From the NCBI RefSeq assembly GCF_003696215.1, contig NZ_RFFG01000023.1:39654-103653 (forward strand): DNA of 64,000 nt, in the 5' to 3' direction. The position numbers were made by a program, and so were the translations under genes. Of this stretch, positions 17,992 through 26,354 are shown piece by piece (positions within the stretch are counted from its first letter, which is position 1; every line of letters starts with the position of its first letter). The stretch is from Actinomadura harenae. GTDB taxonomy: Bacteria; Actinomycetota; Actinomycetes; Streptosporangiales; Streptosporangiaceae. The notes under the pieces were generated by a model. That model made no database searches, was not told the DNA's origin, and was given only the letters and a program-made list of their open reading frames with translations.

Positions 17992-18210
17992 TCACCGCTC
18001 GCCGCCGCTCCGCCGGGCCTGCTCCGCCAGAAGCCCGCAGAGGCCGTCGGCGTCGTCGGAGGCCACGGTCATCGCATATCCGGCCTGGAGTTGGGCGTCG
18101 GTGAGATCCCCGTTGCGGGTCGCGTACCACCGCCCCGCGTCGCTGCGCCAGACGAGCCAGCCGGGGTACTCGCGCTCGATGGTCGTCTTCAGATCCTCGA
18201 AGTCGCCCAT
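17992..18210 (-). CDS. Tiny conserved protein paired with a GntR regulator
   Basis: A 72-residue protein, mostly polar, with Trp and Tyr residues around W-L-V-W-R-S-D-A-G-R-W-Y-A-T-R-N-G, followed by L-T-D-A-Q-L-Q-A-G-Y. It has no membrane segment or signal peptide. I recognise the type as a small protein often encoded divergently from GntR/UTRA regulators in Streptosporangiales, but no function is established. ATG start at 18210; a TTG directly upstream is an alternative. Its promoter region contains a TTGACA-like hexamer and the TGTATACA palindrome, both in the 121-bp divergent spacer. Confidence 0.75.
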   Translation of the reverse strand: MGDFEDLKTTIEREYPGWLVWRSDAGRWYATRNGDLTDAQLQAGYAMTVASDDADGLCGLLAEQARRSGGER

Positions 18211-18241
18211 CAAGGTCGTCCTTTCCCCGGGGCGGCGGTTC

Positions 18242-18312
18242 TGTATACAAAAGTCTTACTCGGTCGAAGAGGTGTCAAGCTGTCCGTAAGTGGACCGTCC
18301 CCTCACGGACAG
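18242..18312. promoter_or_regulatory. Divergent promoter/operator region of the GntR pair
   Basis: Within the divergent spacer lie the 8-bp palindrome TGTATACA (18242-18249) and an inverted repeat with 11-bp arms at 18280-18290 and 18302-18312 (CTGTCCGT core, one mismatch). A TTGACA hexamer reads toward the tiny gene at about 18274-18279. GntR-family repressors bind short palindromes of this type; which of the two is the operator is inference. Confidence 0.5.
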
Positions 18313-18331
18313 TGCCTAGGGAGGTGAGCCC

Positions 18332-19282
18332 GTGGCCGAACGCCCGGCCTACCTGCGCATCGCCGACACCATCCGCGACCAGATCCGCTCGGGCACGTAT
18401 CCACCCGGATCCCGCCTGCCGACCATGCGGGATCTCGGCGACGAGTTCGGTGTCTCGGAGATCGTCGTCCGCCAGGCGTTCGCGCTCCTGCGCGGCGAGG
18501 GTCTGATCGAGTCGCGGCGCGGTGCCGGAACCATCGTCCGGCACACGCCCCCGGTCCGCCGCATCGCGATGGACCGCTACCTCCGGTTCGGCGCACCGAA
18601 CCCCGGTGTGCCGCATCCTGGCGCGCCGCATCCTGGCGCGCCGCATCCCGGCGCACCGGATCCCGGCGCGACGGACCCCGGCCGCGACGCCCCGGCGCCG
18701 GCCACCACCTTCACCCACGACCAGCGGATCGGCTGGCAGGAGTACCGGCTCGACCGGGAGTTCACCCGCACCGAGGCCACCCCCGACCTCGCCGCCCTCT
18801 TCGAACTCCCCGTCGGCACCGAGCTGCTGCGCCGTCGATTCGTGTTCTACGCGCGCGGCGACCCCCAGCAGATCTCGGTCAACTACCTGCCCTGGGACCT
18901 GGTCGCCGAGACCCCCGTCTCCGACCCGGCGCGCGAGCCGTGGCCCGGAGGCACCCTCGCCCAGCTCGCCTACCTGGGCCACCCGCCCACCCGCGTGGAG
19001 GAGGCCGTCGGCGCGCGCATGCCCACCCCCGAGGAGGTCGAGACCCTCGGCATGGCCGCGGGCGTCCCCGTCTTCACCATCACCCGCCGCATGATCTCCG
19101 GCGCCCGCGTCCTGGAGGTCTGCCGCGACATCGTCATCCCGGCCGATCGCGCCGTCCTCGACTACGCCATCGACCTCACCCCCGACGTTCCCGACCCGGT
19201 TCCGGACGACCCGGACGTCCCCGACCTCCACCCGAACGGCCGCCGCGACACGCGCCGCAACCACCGCCGCCGCGGCCGCTAG
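18332..19282 (+). CDS. GntR family regulator with UTRA domain and Pro/His repeat linker
   Basis: A 316-residue HutC-type regulator. Residues 1-75 form the winged helix, with R-L-P-T-M-R-D-L-G-D-E-F-G-V-S and R-R-G-A-G-T. The UTRA effector domain runs from about 135 to 285 and includes Y-L-P-W-D-L. Between them is an insert of P-H-P-G-A-type pentapeptides, encoded by imperfect 15-bp repeats. The tail is basic and Arg-rich. The start is GTG at 18332, preceded by a strong GGGAGGTGAG site. It is divergent from the tiny conserved gene and probably represses it and itself; the effector is unknown. Confidence 0.85.
   Translation: MAERPAYLRIADTIRDQIRSGTYPPGSRLPTMRDLGDEFGVSEIVVRQAFALLRGEGLIESRRGAGTIVRHTPPVRRIAMDRYLRFGAPNPGVPHPGAPHPGAPHPGAPDPGATDPGRDAPAPATTFTHDQRIGWQEYRLDREFTRTEATPDLAALFELPVGTELLRRRFVFYARGDPQQISVNYLPWDLVAETPVSDPAREPWPGGTLAQLAYLGHPPTRVEEAVGARMPTPEEVETLGMAAGVPVFTITRRMISGARVLEVCRDIVIPADRAVLDYAIDLTPDVPDPVPDDPDVPDLHPNGRRDTRRNHRRRGR
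18602..18676 (+). repeat. 15-bp tandem repeats coding Pro-His-Pro-Gly-Ala linker
   Basis: About five imperfect 15-bp units with the core CCGCATCCTGGCGCG inside the GntR gene. They encode the repeated P-H-P-G-A/P-D-P-G-A linker between the DNA-binding and effector domains. The number of units could vary by slippage. Confidence 0.75.
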
Positions 19283-19303
19283 CCCCTTCGCGGGAGCCGC
19301 GCG

Positions 19304-19684
19304 TCATTCCTTGAAGAGCCAGTCCTCGTCGTCGTCCTCACGGCGGCGAGGGCGGGGGAGGTCATGGACGGACGCGGCGGACGTCATGGGCGCCTGGTGA
19401 CCGCCCGGCGGCGCGGACGCCTCTCTCGGGGCGTCGGGCGGCCGGGATGGTCGGTGGACGCGGCTCAGGGCCGCCAGGACGGCGCTGAGGAGGACGACGG
19501 CCAGGACGCCGCGGAACGGGCTCCAGGCGTCCGCCATGACCATGACCTGGGCGGTTCCGGCGATGACGGCGAACCCTCCGGCCGAGGCGACGACCGCGCG
19601 CCCCAGCGGGTCGAGGCCGGACAGCAGGAGCCACCACGCGGCGGCGGGCGCGGCGAACAGCAGGAGCGCGAGCGGCAGGCTCAC
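19304..19684 (-). CDS. Small membrane protein, last gene of the exopolysaccharide operon
   Basis: A 126-residue protein with about three hydrophobic helices in residues 1-80 (L-P-L-A-L-L-L-F-A-A and later V-L-A-V-V-L-L-S-A-V-L segments). A charged cytoplasmic-looking tail ends in an acidic D-D-D-E-D-W-L-F-K-E. It has no recognised family. Its GTG start overlaps the TGA of the large membrane protein (GTGA), so it belongs to the same coupled operon. It may be an accessory subunit of the polymerase or transporter (inference). Confidence 0.7.
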   Translation of the reverse strand: MSLPLALLLFAAPAAAWWLLLSGLDPLGRAVVASAGGFAVIAGTAQVMVMADAWSPFRGVLAVVLLSAVLAALSRVHRPSRPPDAPREASAPPGGHQAPMTSAASVHDLPRPRRREDDDEDWLFKE

Positions 19685-21861
19685 GAGATCACCAGGAACC
19701 TCTCGACGATCACCGCGACGACACTGAGGAACAGCGGGACGGCGAGGACGGTCAGGGGGCGCAGCCGCCATGTCTCGCCCGGCGGCAGCCGCAGCCGCCG
19801 CAGCTCACGGGCGAACAGGACGCCGAGCAGCACCGGCAGGTAGATCAGGCCCGCGGGCGTCCACGGCGACGAGCGCAGGCCGAGCCCGGACGGCTTCGGC
19901 ACCGGCGGGTTCGGCTCGGCAGGAGGGTTGCGCAGCCGGTACACGGCGGCGTCGCGGTCGGCGTAGACGGTCTCGATGCGCGGGTCGGCGGCGAGCGCGG
20001 CGCGCATCCGGGGCGCGAAGTCCGGGGCCAGGCCCGCGGTGAGGACCTGGAAGTCCTCGTGGCTGCGGGTCGTGACGAAGAACCCGCCGGGCCCCTGCTC
20101 GCGCAGCCGCTGGATGATCTCCGACAGGTCGGCCGGGTCGCTCCGGCTCGCGATCACCGGCGTGTAGTTGAACCGCTCGAAGTCCCGGTACGACCAGGGC
20201 ATGACGGGCGTGCCGCCGACGAGGTCGGGATTGTCGGCGCTCATCCACACGACGCCGATCACGCCCTTGGTCTTCTGCGTCATGACGTCGAACGCGCGGA
20301 CGTCGCTCGGCCGCACCTGCTCGTACTTCTCGTTGCCGTACCGGACGGTCAGGAACCCGCCGACCAGCAGCAACGCGAACACCGACGCCGCCGCCACGGC
20401 CGGCCAGTGGCGTCGCGGCCCCGTGCGCAGCCGTCCCAGCCTCACGCGCACGCGCGGGTCACGCACCCGCGGCGCGTCGAACGGCGCGGGGAAGAACAGG
20501 TACGCGACGAGCAGGCACGCCGCGGGCAGCATGAAGAAGTAGATGCGCAGCGCGATCTCGCCGCCGTAGTTCTGCAGCCCGAACGACGAGAACGGCACCA
20601 GCAGCAGGACGAGCGCCACCCGGTCGTCGATCCCGCGCGCGCGCCGGCGCAGCAGCCCGAGGACGGCCAGGCCGACGACGACGACCGCGATGATGATGCG
20701 CAGTTGCTGCACGTCGGCCGTCTGCGGGCTGGTCTGGCTGATCCGTCCGCCCGTGCTCTGCTGGACGTTCTGGAACACGTTGCCGAGCCCGCCGAACAGC
20801 TCGCCCTTACGGCTCGACCAGTATCCGACCGTCATGAAGCTGACCCAGGCCGCGTACACGACACCCGCTATGAACGGCAGCCCGCGCAGGCTGCACCGGC
20901 GCACCAGCACCAGGCCCGCGCACGAGGCGGTCATCAGGAACGGGGTCAGCTGATGAGCGGCCGTACCGATGAGGATCAGCAGGAACAGCAGACAGAGCAG
21001 AATCGTCCGGTCGCGAACGGACGCCTGTGGCGCGGGTAGTTCACCCGGATCCTTGGGACCGAACAGCCAGTTGTAGACCCGCCACAGGCCACCGGTGCGC
21101 TGCGCGGTCTCCGGCGAACGGCGGCGTCCGGGCCGTTGCGTCCTCTCGTCATGGTGACGGAACCAGTTCACGAGGATCGCGACGAAGTACAGGTAGAGCA
21201 GGTAGGCGAACGCCTGGGGGGAGAGGTAGTCCTGCCCGACCCAGTTGGCGGCGATGAACAACCAGGCCGCGAACCACTTCGCCCGCCACGTCGCCCTCAG
21301 AACGCGCAGGATCAGCATGTACGGGACGAGGTACATGAGGTCGGTGAGGGGCGGCGCCCACTTCAGGACGGGTGAGATGTCGTGCTGTCCGACGGCCTTC
21401 ATGACGAACGCGACGAAGGCGAAGAACCCGGGCGTGCTGAACCGGGCGTCCAGATCCCAGCTGACGGTGTGGGTGCGTTCGATGTACTCGATGAACCCGG
21501 CCGTCTGCCACGCCGTCGGGAACCGCGCCTCGGGCTCCAGCGCCTGCGCCACGCCGTGCAGCGTCGCGACGAGCACCAGGATCTGCGCGACCAGCAGCAC
21601 CCGGTGCGGCCGCGGCAGCGCCAGCGTCAGCATGAACGACAGGACGATCACCGCCGCGCCCGCGAGCGTCGCCCCCGGCAGCACGCTGATCAGCCCGAAC
21701 CCGTTGGCCGCGCCCAGATCCACGTGCCGCAGCGGGGACCAGAACAGCGCGGTGCCGAACACCAGCAGCGCCGCCGCGGCGAGCGTCGCCCTCCGGTCGG
21801 CGACGTCGGAGGGACGCGGCAGCGGCCGGGCACGCTCTTCCGGTTCCTGGCGAACCGTCAT
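19681..21861 (-). CDS. Large polytopic membrane protein, candidate polymerase or GT-C-like
   Basis: A 726-residue integral membrane protein with roughly 12-14 hydrophobic helices and a sizeable extracytoplasmic domain (about 555-660) before the last two helices. An acidic-aromatic loop after the third or fourth helix (V-S-W-D-L-D-A-R-F) sits where GT-C glycosyltransferases and some Wzy polymerases carry functional carboxylates. I do not recognise a named family. Within an operon holding two GT2s, a flippase and a deacetylase, a polymerase or undecaprenyl-sugar transferase role is the best inference. ATG at 21861; its stop overlaps the next gene. Confidence 0.72.
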   Translation of the reverse strand: MTVRQEPEERARPLPRPSDVADRRATLAAAALLVFGTALFWSPLRHVDLGAANGFGLISVLPGATLAGAAVIVLSFMLTLALPRPHRVLLVAQILVLVATLHGVAQALEPEARFPTAWQTAGFIEYIERTHTVSWDLDARFSTPGFFAFVAFVMKAVGQHDISPVLKWAPPLTDLMYLVPYMLILRVLRATWRAKWFAAWLFIAANWVGQDYLSPQAFAYLLYLYFVAILVNWFRHHDERTQRPGRRRSPETAQRTGGLWRVYNWLFGPKDPGELPAPQASVRDRTILLCLLFLLILIGTAAHQLTPFLMTASCAGLVLVRRCSLRGLPFIAGVVYAAWVSFMTVGYWSSRKGELFGGLGNVFQNVQQSTGGRISQTSPQTADVQQLRIIIAVVVVGLAVLGLLRRRARGIDDRVALVLLLVPFSSFGLQNYGGEIALRIYFFMLPAACLLVAYLFFPAPFDAPRVRDPRVRVRLGRLRTGPRRHWPAVAAASVFALLLVGGFLTVRYGNEKYEQVRPSDVRAFDVMTQKTKGVIGVVWMSADNPDLVGGTPVMPWSYRDFERFNYTPVIASRSDPADLSEIIQRLREQGPGGFFVTTRSHEDFQVLTAGLAPDFAPRMRAALAADPRIETVYADRDAAVYRLRNPPAEPNPPVPKPSGLGLRSSPWTPAGLIYLPVLLGVLFARELRRLRLPPGETWRLRPLTVLAVPLFLSVVAVIVERFLVIS

Positions 21862-21863
21862 GC

Positions 21864-23282
21864 TCAACTGATATCCCGCCCTCCGCCGGCGGGAAAGACA
21901 CCCGCCGGCCCGACCGTCCCGCCCGTTTCGGGCCGGGAGGTGACCGTCCCCCGGATCGCGCGCATGAGGCCCGGCAGCACCAGGAACGCGACGACGGTGT
22001 TCACCGCCAGGATCGCCATCCCGATGACGCCCAGATGCCGCGGGTCGATCAGCGGGAACAGCAGCCCCAGCACCGCGAGGAACCGGACGGCCTGCAACGA
22101 CGCGATCAGCCGGGTGCGGTTCTGGACCCGCAGGACGCCGATGTAGAGCTCGATCAGCGCCTTGGGGAGCACCGCCACCGCGAGGATCTGGAGCAGCGGC
22201 GCGCCGCGCGCCGCGTAGTCGTGCCCGAAGAACGCCAGCCCGAAGGGCGCGCCCACGACGACGATGACGACGATCGGCGGCAGCAGCGTCAGCGTCCGCC
22301 GCAGCGCCGCGCGCGCGGACGAGGCGAGCCGCTCGGTGTCGAACGCCCCCTCCACCGTCAGCGACATCGACAGCGTCAGCGCGAGCAGGTCGAGCATCAT
22401 GCCGAGCGCCCACGCCATCTGGAAGTAGGCGTTGGCGTCCTCGGCCAGGTGCGCGGCCACGATGACCGGGATCAGGCTGATCGAGGCGTACTGGAACGCG
22501 CCGCCCAGGTACGCGCCGCCGAGGTAGCGCCAGATCTCCCGGTGGGTCGGGCGCGGGCCGCGGCCGAAGTTCTCCGCGCGATGCCGCGGGATCAGCCGTC
22601 CGAAGATCAGGTAGCCGACGGGCGCGAGCGCCACCAGCACCGGGAGGAACCAGGACAGCGTCACCCCGTCGGACGGGAACGCGCCCGCGACCGCGACCAG
22701 CAGCACCAGCTTGGCCAGCCCGAACGCCACGTTCACGACCGGCACCCAGCCCGCGTGCCGCAGGCCGGTGAACACGCCCTCCTGCTGGTTCCACAGGTTC
22801 CACGCGACCGCCATCACCAGGAACCACAGTGCCGAGCGTCCGTCGTGCAGATGCCGGAAGGACGGCCCCCACCACGACAGCGTCGCCAGGAATCCGAGCG
22901 CCAGCAGCGCCGCCGCGGCCGCGCCCGTCCCGTAACAGGCCAGCACGAGCGCGCGCGTGTGCCGGGCCGTCTGCGGGATGAACCTGATCAGCAGGAAGTT
23001 CAGCATCGTGACGCTGCCGACGAACATGATCGCCTGGATCACGGCCCAGTCGCGTCCCATGTCGTCCGGCGCGTACAGCTTGGCGCCGAGCGCCCAGTAG
23101 CCGAGCCCGAGCAACCCGGTCAGGCCGCCGTTCATCATCAGCGCGTAGGCGTTGCGGAACAGCGGATTCGACAGCTCCCGCCGAAGCCACCCGGAGGCGC
23201 CGCCGCCCGCCTCCAAGGACTGCTCGTCCTCGTCCGGCGGCGCGCCACCGGACGCGGCCCGGGCCCCACCCGCTCCTGTCAC
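21864..23282 (-). CDS. Wzx-like polysaccharide flippase (MATE/MOP superfamily)
   Basis: A 472-residue membrane protein with about 12-14 helices after a 45-residue Gly/Ala/Glu-rich cytoplasmic N-terminus. The layout and length fit oligosaccharide flippases that translocate lipid-linked repeat units across the membrane. The start is GTG: the GTG at 23282 overlaps the deacetylase TGA as GTGA, and another GTG lies one codon upstream. Only 2 bp separate its stop from the next gene's ATG. Confidence 0.82.
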   Translation of the reverse strand: MTGAGGARAASGGAPPDEDEQSLEAGGGASGWLRRELSNPLFRNAYALMMNGGLTGLLGLGYWALGAKLYAPDDMGRDWAVIQAIMFVGSVTMLNFLLIRFIPQTARHTRALVLACYGTGAAAAALLALGFLATLSWWGPSFRHLHDGRSALWFLVMAVAWNLWNQQEGVFTGLRHAGWVPVVNVAFGLAKLVLLVAVAGAFPSDGVTLSWFLPVLVALAPVGYLIFGRLIPRHRAENFGRGPRPTHREIWRYLGGAYLGGAFQYASISLIPVIVAAHLAEDANAYFQMAWALGMMLDLLALTLSMSLTVEGAFDTERLASSARAALRRTLTLLPPIVVIVVVGAPFGLAFFGHDYAARGAPLLQILAVAVLPKALIELYIGVLRVQNRTRLIASLQAVRFLAVLGLLFPLIDPRHLGVIGMAILAVNTVVAFLVLPGLMRAIRGTVTSRPETGGTVGPAGVFPAGGGRDIS

Positions 23283-24199
23283 CACCGCTCCTCCACGCGG
23301 TTCTCGACGTTTCGGCCGGTCGGGGTGGTGAGCCGCGGGGAGGGCGCGGCGCGGCGGAGCGTGGAGCGGGTGCGGCGGAGGACGGCGTAGCCGCGGGTGA
23401 GTGCGTGGTCCTTGAGGAAGATCAGGGGGATGCCCCTCCCCTCGACGACGCGGGCGAACGTGCCGGGCCCGGTCGTCGCGCGGACGGTCAGCCGGGGGAC
23501 GGCGAGCGGGTCGGCGGCCCCGGCCGCCATCCGGTTGGCGACCGCGCACGCCGTGTCGTACCCCGCGGAGCGCACCATCCGACGCACGCGCGCGCTGGAG
23601 TAGCCGAACGGATAGGCCATCGTCCGGATTCGCGTGCCGAGCCGTTCCTCCAGCAGGCCGCGGCTGCGCACGAGCTCCTCGCGCAGCGCGTGGTCGCCGA
23701 GCTGGTCGAGCTGCGGATGGCTGTGGCTGTGCCCGCCGATCTCGATGCCGTGGGCGGCGGCCTCGGCGACCTGCGCCCACGAGAGCATGCGGTCGAGCGG
23801 GCGTCCGGCGGCGTCGGCCCCCGCGTCCGCGAGCCATCCGGTGGTCACGAACACCGTCGCCGCGAACCCGTGCCGCTCCAGGATCGGGAGCGCGTTCTCA
23901 TGGAAGTCGGCGTACCCGTCGTCGAACGTGATGACCACCGGTCGCTCCAGGTGTGCACGAGCGGACCCCTGCGCAGGGTCCGGCGCGTCTGTTCGAGCGG
24001 ACTTCCGTGCGGCAGACCGCCCGGGCGCGGGGGAGGCGACGGCGGAGAAGGGGACGGGGGTGAAGCCGTGGGCGGCGAGGTGGGCCATCTGCTCGGCGAA
24101 CGCGGCGACGGGCACCGAGAGACCGCGGGTCTCGGGCGTCGGGCGGTCGGTGACCGAGTGGTACATGAGGATCGGGACGGCGGGCTGGTCGGCGGTCAC
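23279..24199 (-). CDS. Polysaccharide deacetylase (CE4/NodB domain)
   Basis: A 306-residue CE4 deacetylase. The NodB motifs are clear: V-I-T-F-D-D-G-Y-A-D with the catalytic and metal Asp, and G-G-H-S-H-S-H with the metal His pair, then M-A-Y-P-F-G. No signal peptide or membrane segment is visible, so it may act on cytoplasmic-side lipid-linked sugar or be exported otherwise. The start is GTG at 24199, overlapping the upstream TGA. It would remove N-acetyl (or O-acetyl) groups from the glycan made by this operon (inference). Confidence 0.85.
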   Translation of the reverse strand: MTADQPAVPILMYHSVTDRPTPETRGLSVPVAAFAEQMAHLAAHGFTPVPFSAVASPAPGRSAARKSARTDAPDPAQGSARAHLERPVVITFDDGYADFHENALPILERHGFAATVFVTTGWLADAGADAAGRPLDRMLSWAQVAEAAAHGIEIGGHSHSHPQLDQLGDHALREELVRSRGLLEERLGTRIRTMAYPFGYSSARVRRMVRSAGYDTACAVANRMAAGAADPLAVPRLTVRATTGPGTFARVVEGRGIPLIFLKDHALTRGYAVLRRTRSTLRRAAPSPRLTTPTGRNVENRVEERW

Positions 24200-25269
24200 T
24201 GGGCGGGTTCCTCCCCGTTGGGACGGGCTGCCGCGCCGGGGGCGGCGCGCGTCGTGCGTCGTGCGGCGTACCTGCCGACGGCGTAGCCCCAGGCCGTCCA
24301 CACGAGCCCGACCGTGATGGCGGACGCGCGGCCGAGCCCGGCGAGGTCACCGCGGCAGGTGTCGCCGAGGCCGCGCACGACGCCTCGGGGGAGGGTGCGG
24401 AGAGCGTGGGCGCGCTCGCTGGCGAGGCCGTCCTGCGTGCCCACGCTGCGGGTGACCAGGGCCTTCGACAGCCCTTCGGCGTAACAGCGTTCGCGGAAGT
24501 AGGGGAACCGGGCGCGTTCGGGCGGGACGCGGTGCCAGATGATCGCTTCGTCGTCGAGCAGCAGTTCGGATTCGGAGCTTCGTTGTCTCAGCCTGATGCA
24601 GAATTCGGTCTCCTCACAACCGAACGGCCTTCTGTGGACGCCGCGTCCGATCCCTGTTGCGAAGCCCCCGGCGATTGGGAACATCTCCCGTCTGAAAGAG
24701 GCGTTGCCGCCCATCAGGTTGCGCACAGGGCCCGGGTCCAGGCCGCGATAGGTGCAGCCCACCGTCCAGTCGAATTCCTCGGGAAACCAGCGCGGACGCG
24801 TTCCCGTGGACGTGGGGACAGGCTCGGCCACCAGTTCGGACGACGGCGTGGAGCCCGGCCACATGGGCAGCGTCATCCCGCCCACGCCCGCGACATAGGG
24901 ATCCGCGTAGTGCCGTGAGAACGCGCGCAGCCATCCGGGTGCCGCCACGGCGTCGTCATCCAGGAAGGCGACGACATCTCCGTTCGCGACCGCGACCCCG
25001 GTGTTCTTGCCACCTGACAGGCCGCGTTCCTCACGGTTCTCCACCACGAGCACGTCCGGCAGGGATGCCTTGAGTCGCTCGTACAACGCGGGGTTGTGGT
25101 CGATGACGAGGACGATCTCCTCGGGGGCGAGCTCCTGCGCGCGCACGGACGCGACCGCCGCGTGCACGTCGTCCCAGCGCTTCTCCGTGAACGCGCAGAT
25201 CACGACGGAGATGCGCGGCTTGCCCTTGAGCGGTTCCATCGGCGGACCGCCCTGAAGGGGGTTGGTCAT
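24196..25269 (-). CDS. Glycosyltransferase family 2 with C-terminal membrane anchor
   Basis: A 357-residue GT2 enzyme. The GT-A fold shows I-S-V-V-I-C-A-F-T at the N-terminus, the nucleotide-sugar motif A-F-L-D-D-D-A-V, and G-C-E-E-T-E-F-C-I-R-L as the catalytic ED-type region. A hydrophobic stretch near residues 310-335 probably tethers it to the membrane. Its ATG overlaps the GNAT stop (ATGA). It adds one sugar to the lipid-linked repeat unit; the sugar is unknown. Confidence 0.88.
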   Translation of the reverse strand: MTNPLQGGPPMEPLKGKPRISVVICAFTEKRWDDVHAAVASVRAQELAPEEIVLVIDHNPALYERLKASLPDVLVVENREERGLSGGKNTGVAVANGDVVAFLDDDAVAAPGWLRAFSRHYADPYVAGVGGMTLPMWPGSTPSSELVAEPVPTSTGTRPRWFPEEFDWTVGCTYRGLDPGPVRNLMGGNASFRREMFPIAGGFATGIGRGVHRRPFGCEETEFCIRLRQRSSESELLLDDEAIIWHRVPPERARFPYFRERCYAEGLSKALVTRSVGTQDGLASERAHALRTLPRGVVRGLGDTCRGDLAGLGRASAITVGLVWTAWGYAVGRYAARRTTRAAPGAAARPNGEEPAQ

Positions 25270-26354
25270 CGGCTGCGCCCCCTCAACTTGGCGTACGTCT
25301 TGAGAACACGGTCGGCCCGCTTGTACAGGGCCGGATTGTCGAGGACGGCTCCACGCGCCTTGTTCAGCGGTGTGGCACGTATCCAGTGCACGCCCGCGCC
25401 CGCGGTGTTGCGCGCGACGCGTCCTTCGGCGATCGGTATCTCGCGGCCCTTGAAACCTTCCTTGAACTCCTTGCCGCCGCGTCCCATCGCGATTTCGGAG
25501 ATGCCGTTCAGAGTGCAGCCCTCGGCCAGGTGCAGATGGCCGATCATGCCGGGCGAGTACTTGCCGAACCGGGTGTCGTAGGCGGGGAACCATCCCGCCA
25601 TGACGCCTTCGCTGCGCAACCCGAAGTGCGCCGAGACGGGCTCGTCGCCCGCCCACAGGACGCTCAGCACGCCGAACCCGGTGCGGTGGAAGTGCTCCAC
25701 CAGGGCGACGATCCACGCGCGCGCGAAGCGGTCGGTGCGTCCGGTCCGGTTGTACTGGTCGGATTTCCAGTCCATGAGGCGTTGCAGGTCTTCGGAATCG
25801 TCCGAGGCGAACACATAGCGGATTTCGCCGACGTCCCTGCCGAGCTTGCGTTCCTTGTAGCGGATCGTCTTGTGCGTCTTGGGCGCGGACCGCCGCATCT
25901 CCTCATCGAAAGCGGCGAACCCGGCTCCGAGGTCCATGACGGGTTCGACACGGCGGACGGTGTGGTGCGGAGCGAAGGTGCCCTGTGCGGCGAGCAGATG
26001 GTCGAAGTCCCACACCGCGAGACCGCACGCGCGCAGCAACGCGCGCGCGTCGAGGGTGAGACCCGGCGGCGCGATCAGACCCTGAAGGTCGGTGAGGCCG
26101 AAGCCGACCGGGTGACCGATCCCCAGGGGACCGCGCTCGAACGGGAAGAACGCCACGATCTCCCCGGCGTCCTCGACGACGCCCACGAGGACGTCCACCC
26201 GGCCTGGGCCCCCGCGGCGGAACCGGCCGACGCCGAGGGTGAACTCGGGCGCGAGGAAGGGGTTGGCCAGGTCGGGGTCGGACGACTGGAGCGCCCGCCA
26301 CCGCCCGATCTCGGCGGCGCCGAGATCGGACGGGCGGACGACGGAGACCTTCAC
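25266..26354 (-). CDS. GNAT-fold acyltransferase (CelD/BcsL, FemAB-like)
   Basis: A 362-residue double-GNAT-fold protein of the CelD/BcsL type found in exopolysaccharide operons. Characteristic parts are an N-terminal W-R-A-L-Q-S-S-D-P-D-L-A-N-P-F-L, the basic K-T-I-R-Y-K-E-R-K-L-G-R middle and a second GNAT core with V-S-A-H-F-G-L-R and W-F-P-A-Y-D. It probably acylates a sugar or adds an amino-acyl group to the glycan. The GTG at 26354 overlaps the upstream TGA. The donor and acceptor are not known. Confidence 0.82.
   Translation of the reverse strand: MKVSVVRPSDLGAAEIGRWRALQSSDPDLANPFLAPEFTLGVGRFRRGGPGRVDVLVGVVEDAGEIVAFFPFERGPLGIGHPVGFGLTDLQGLIAPPGLTLDARALLRACGLAVWDFDHLLAAQGTFAPHHTVRRVEPVMDLGAGFAAFDEEMRRSAPKTHKTIRYKERKLGRDVGEIRYVFASDDSEDLQRLMDWKSDQYNRTGRTDRFARAWIVALVEHFHRTGFGVLSVLWAGDEPVSAHFGLRSEGVMAGWFPAYDTRFGKYSPGMIGHLHLAEGCTLNGISEIAMGRGGKEFKEGFKGREIPIAEGRVARNTAGAGVHWIRATPLNKARGAVLDNPALYKRADRVLKTYAKLRGRSR

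Noticed and set aside
24196..25716. 506-residue version of the second glycosyltransferase
   Set aside because: The first 149 residues are antisense-like low-complexity sequence over the GNAT gene; the ATG at 25269 overlaps the GNAT stop and opens the GT2 fold.
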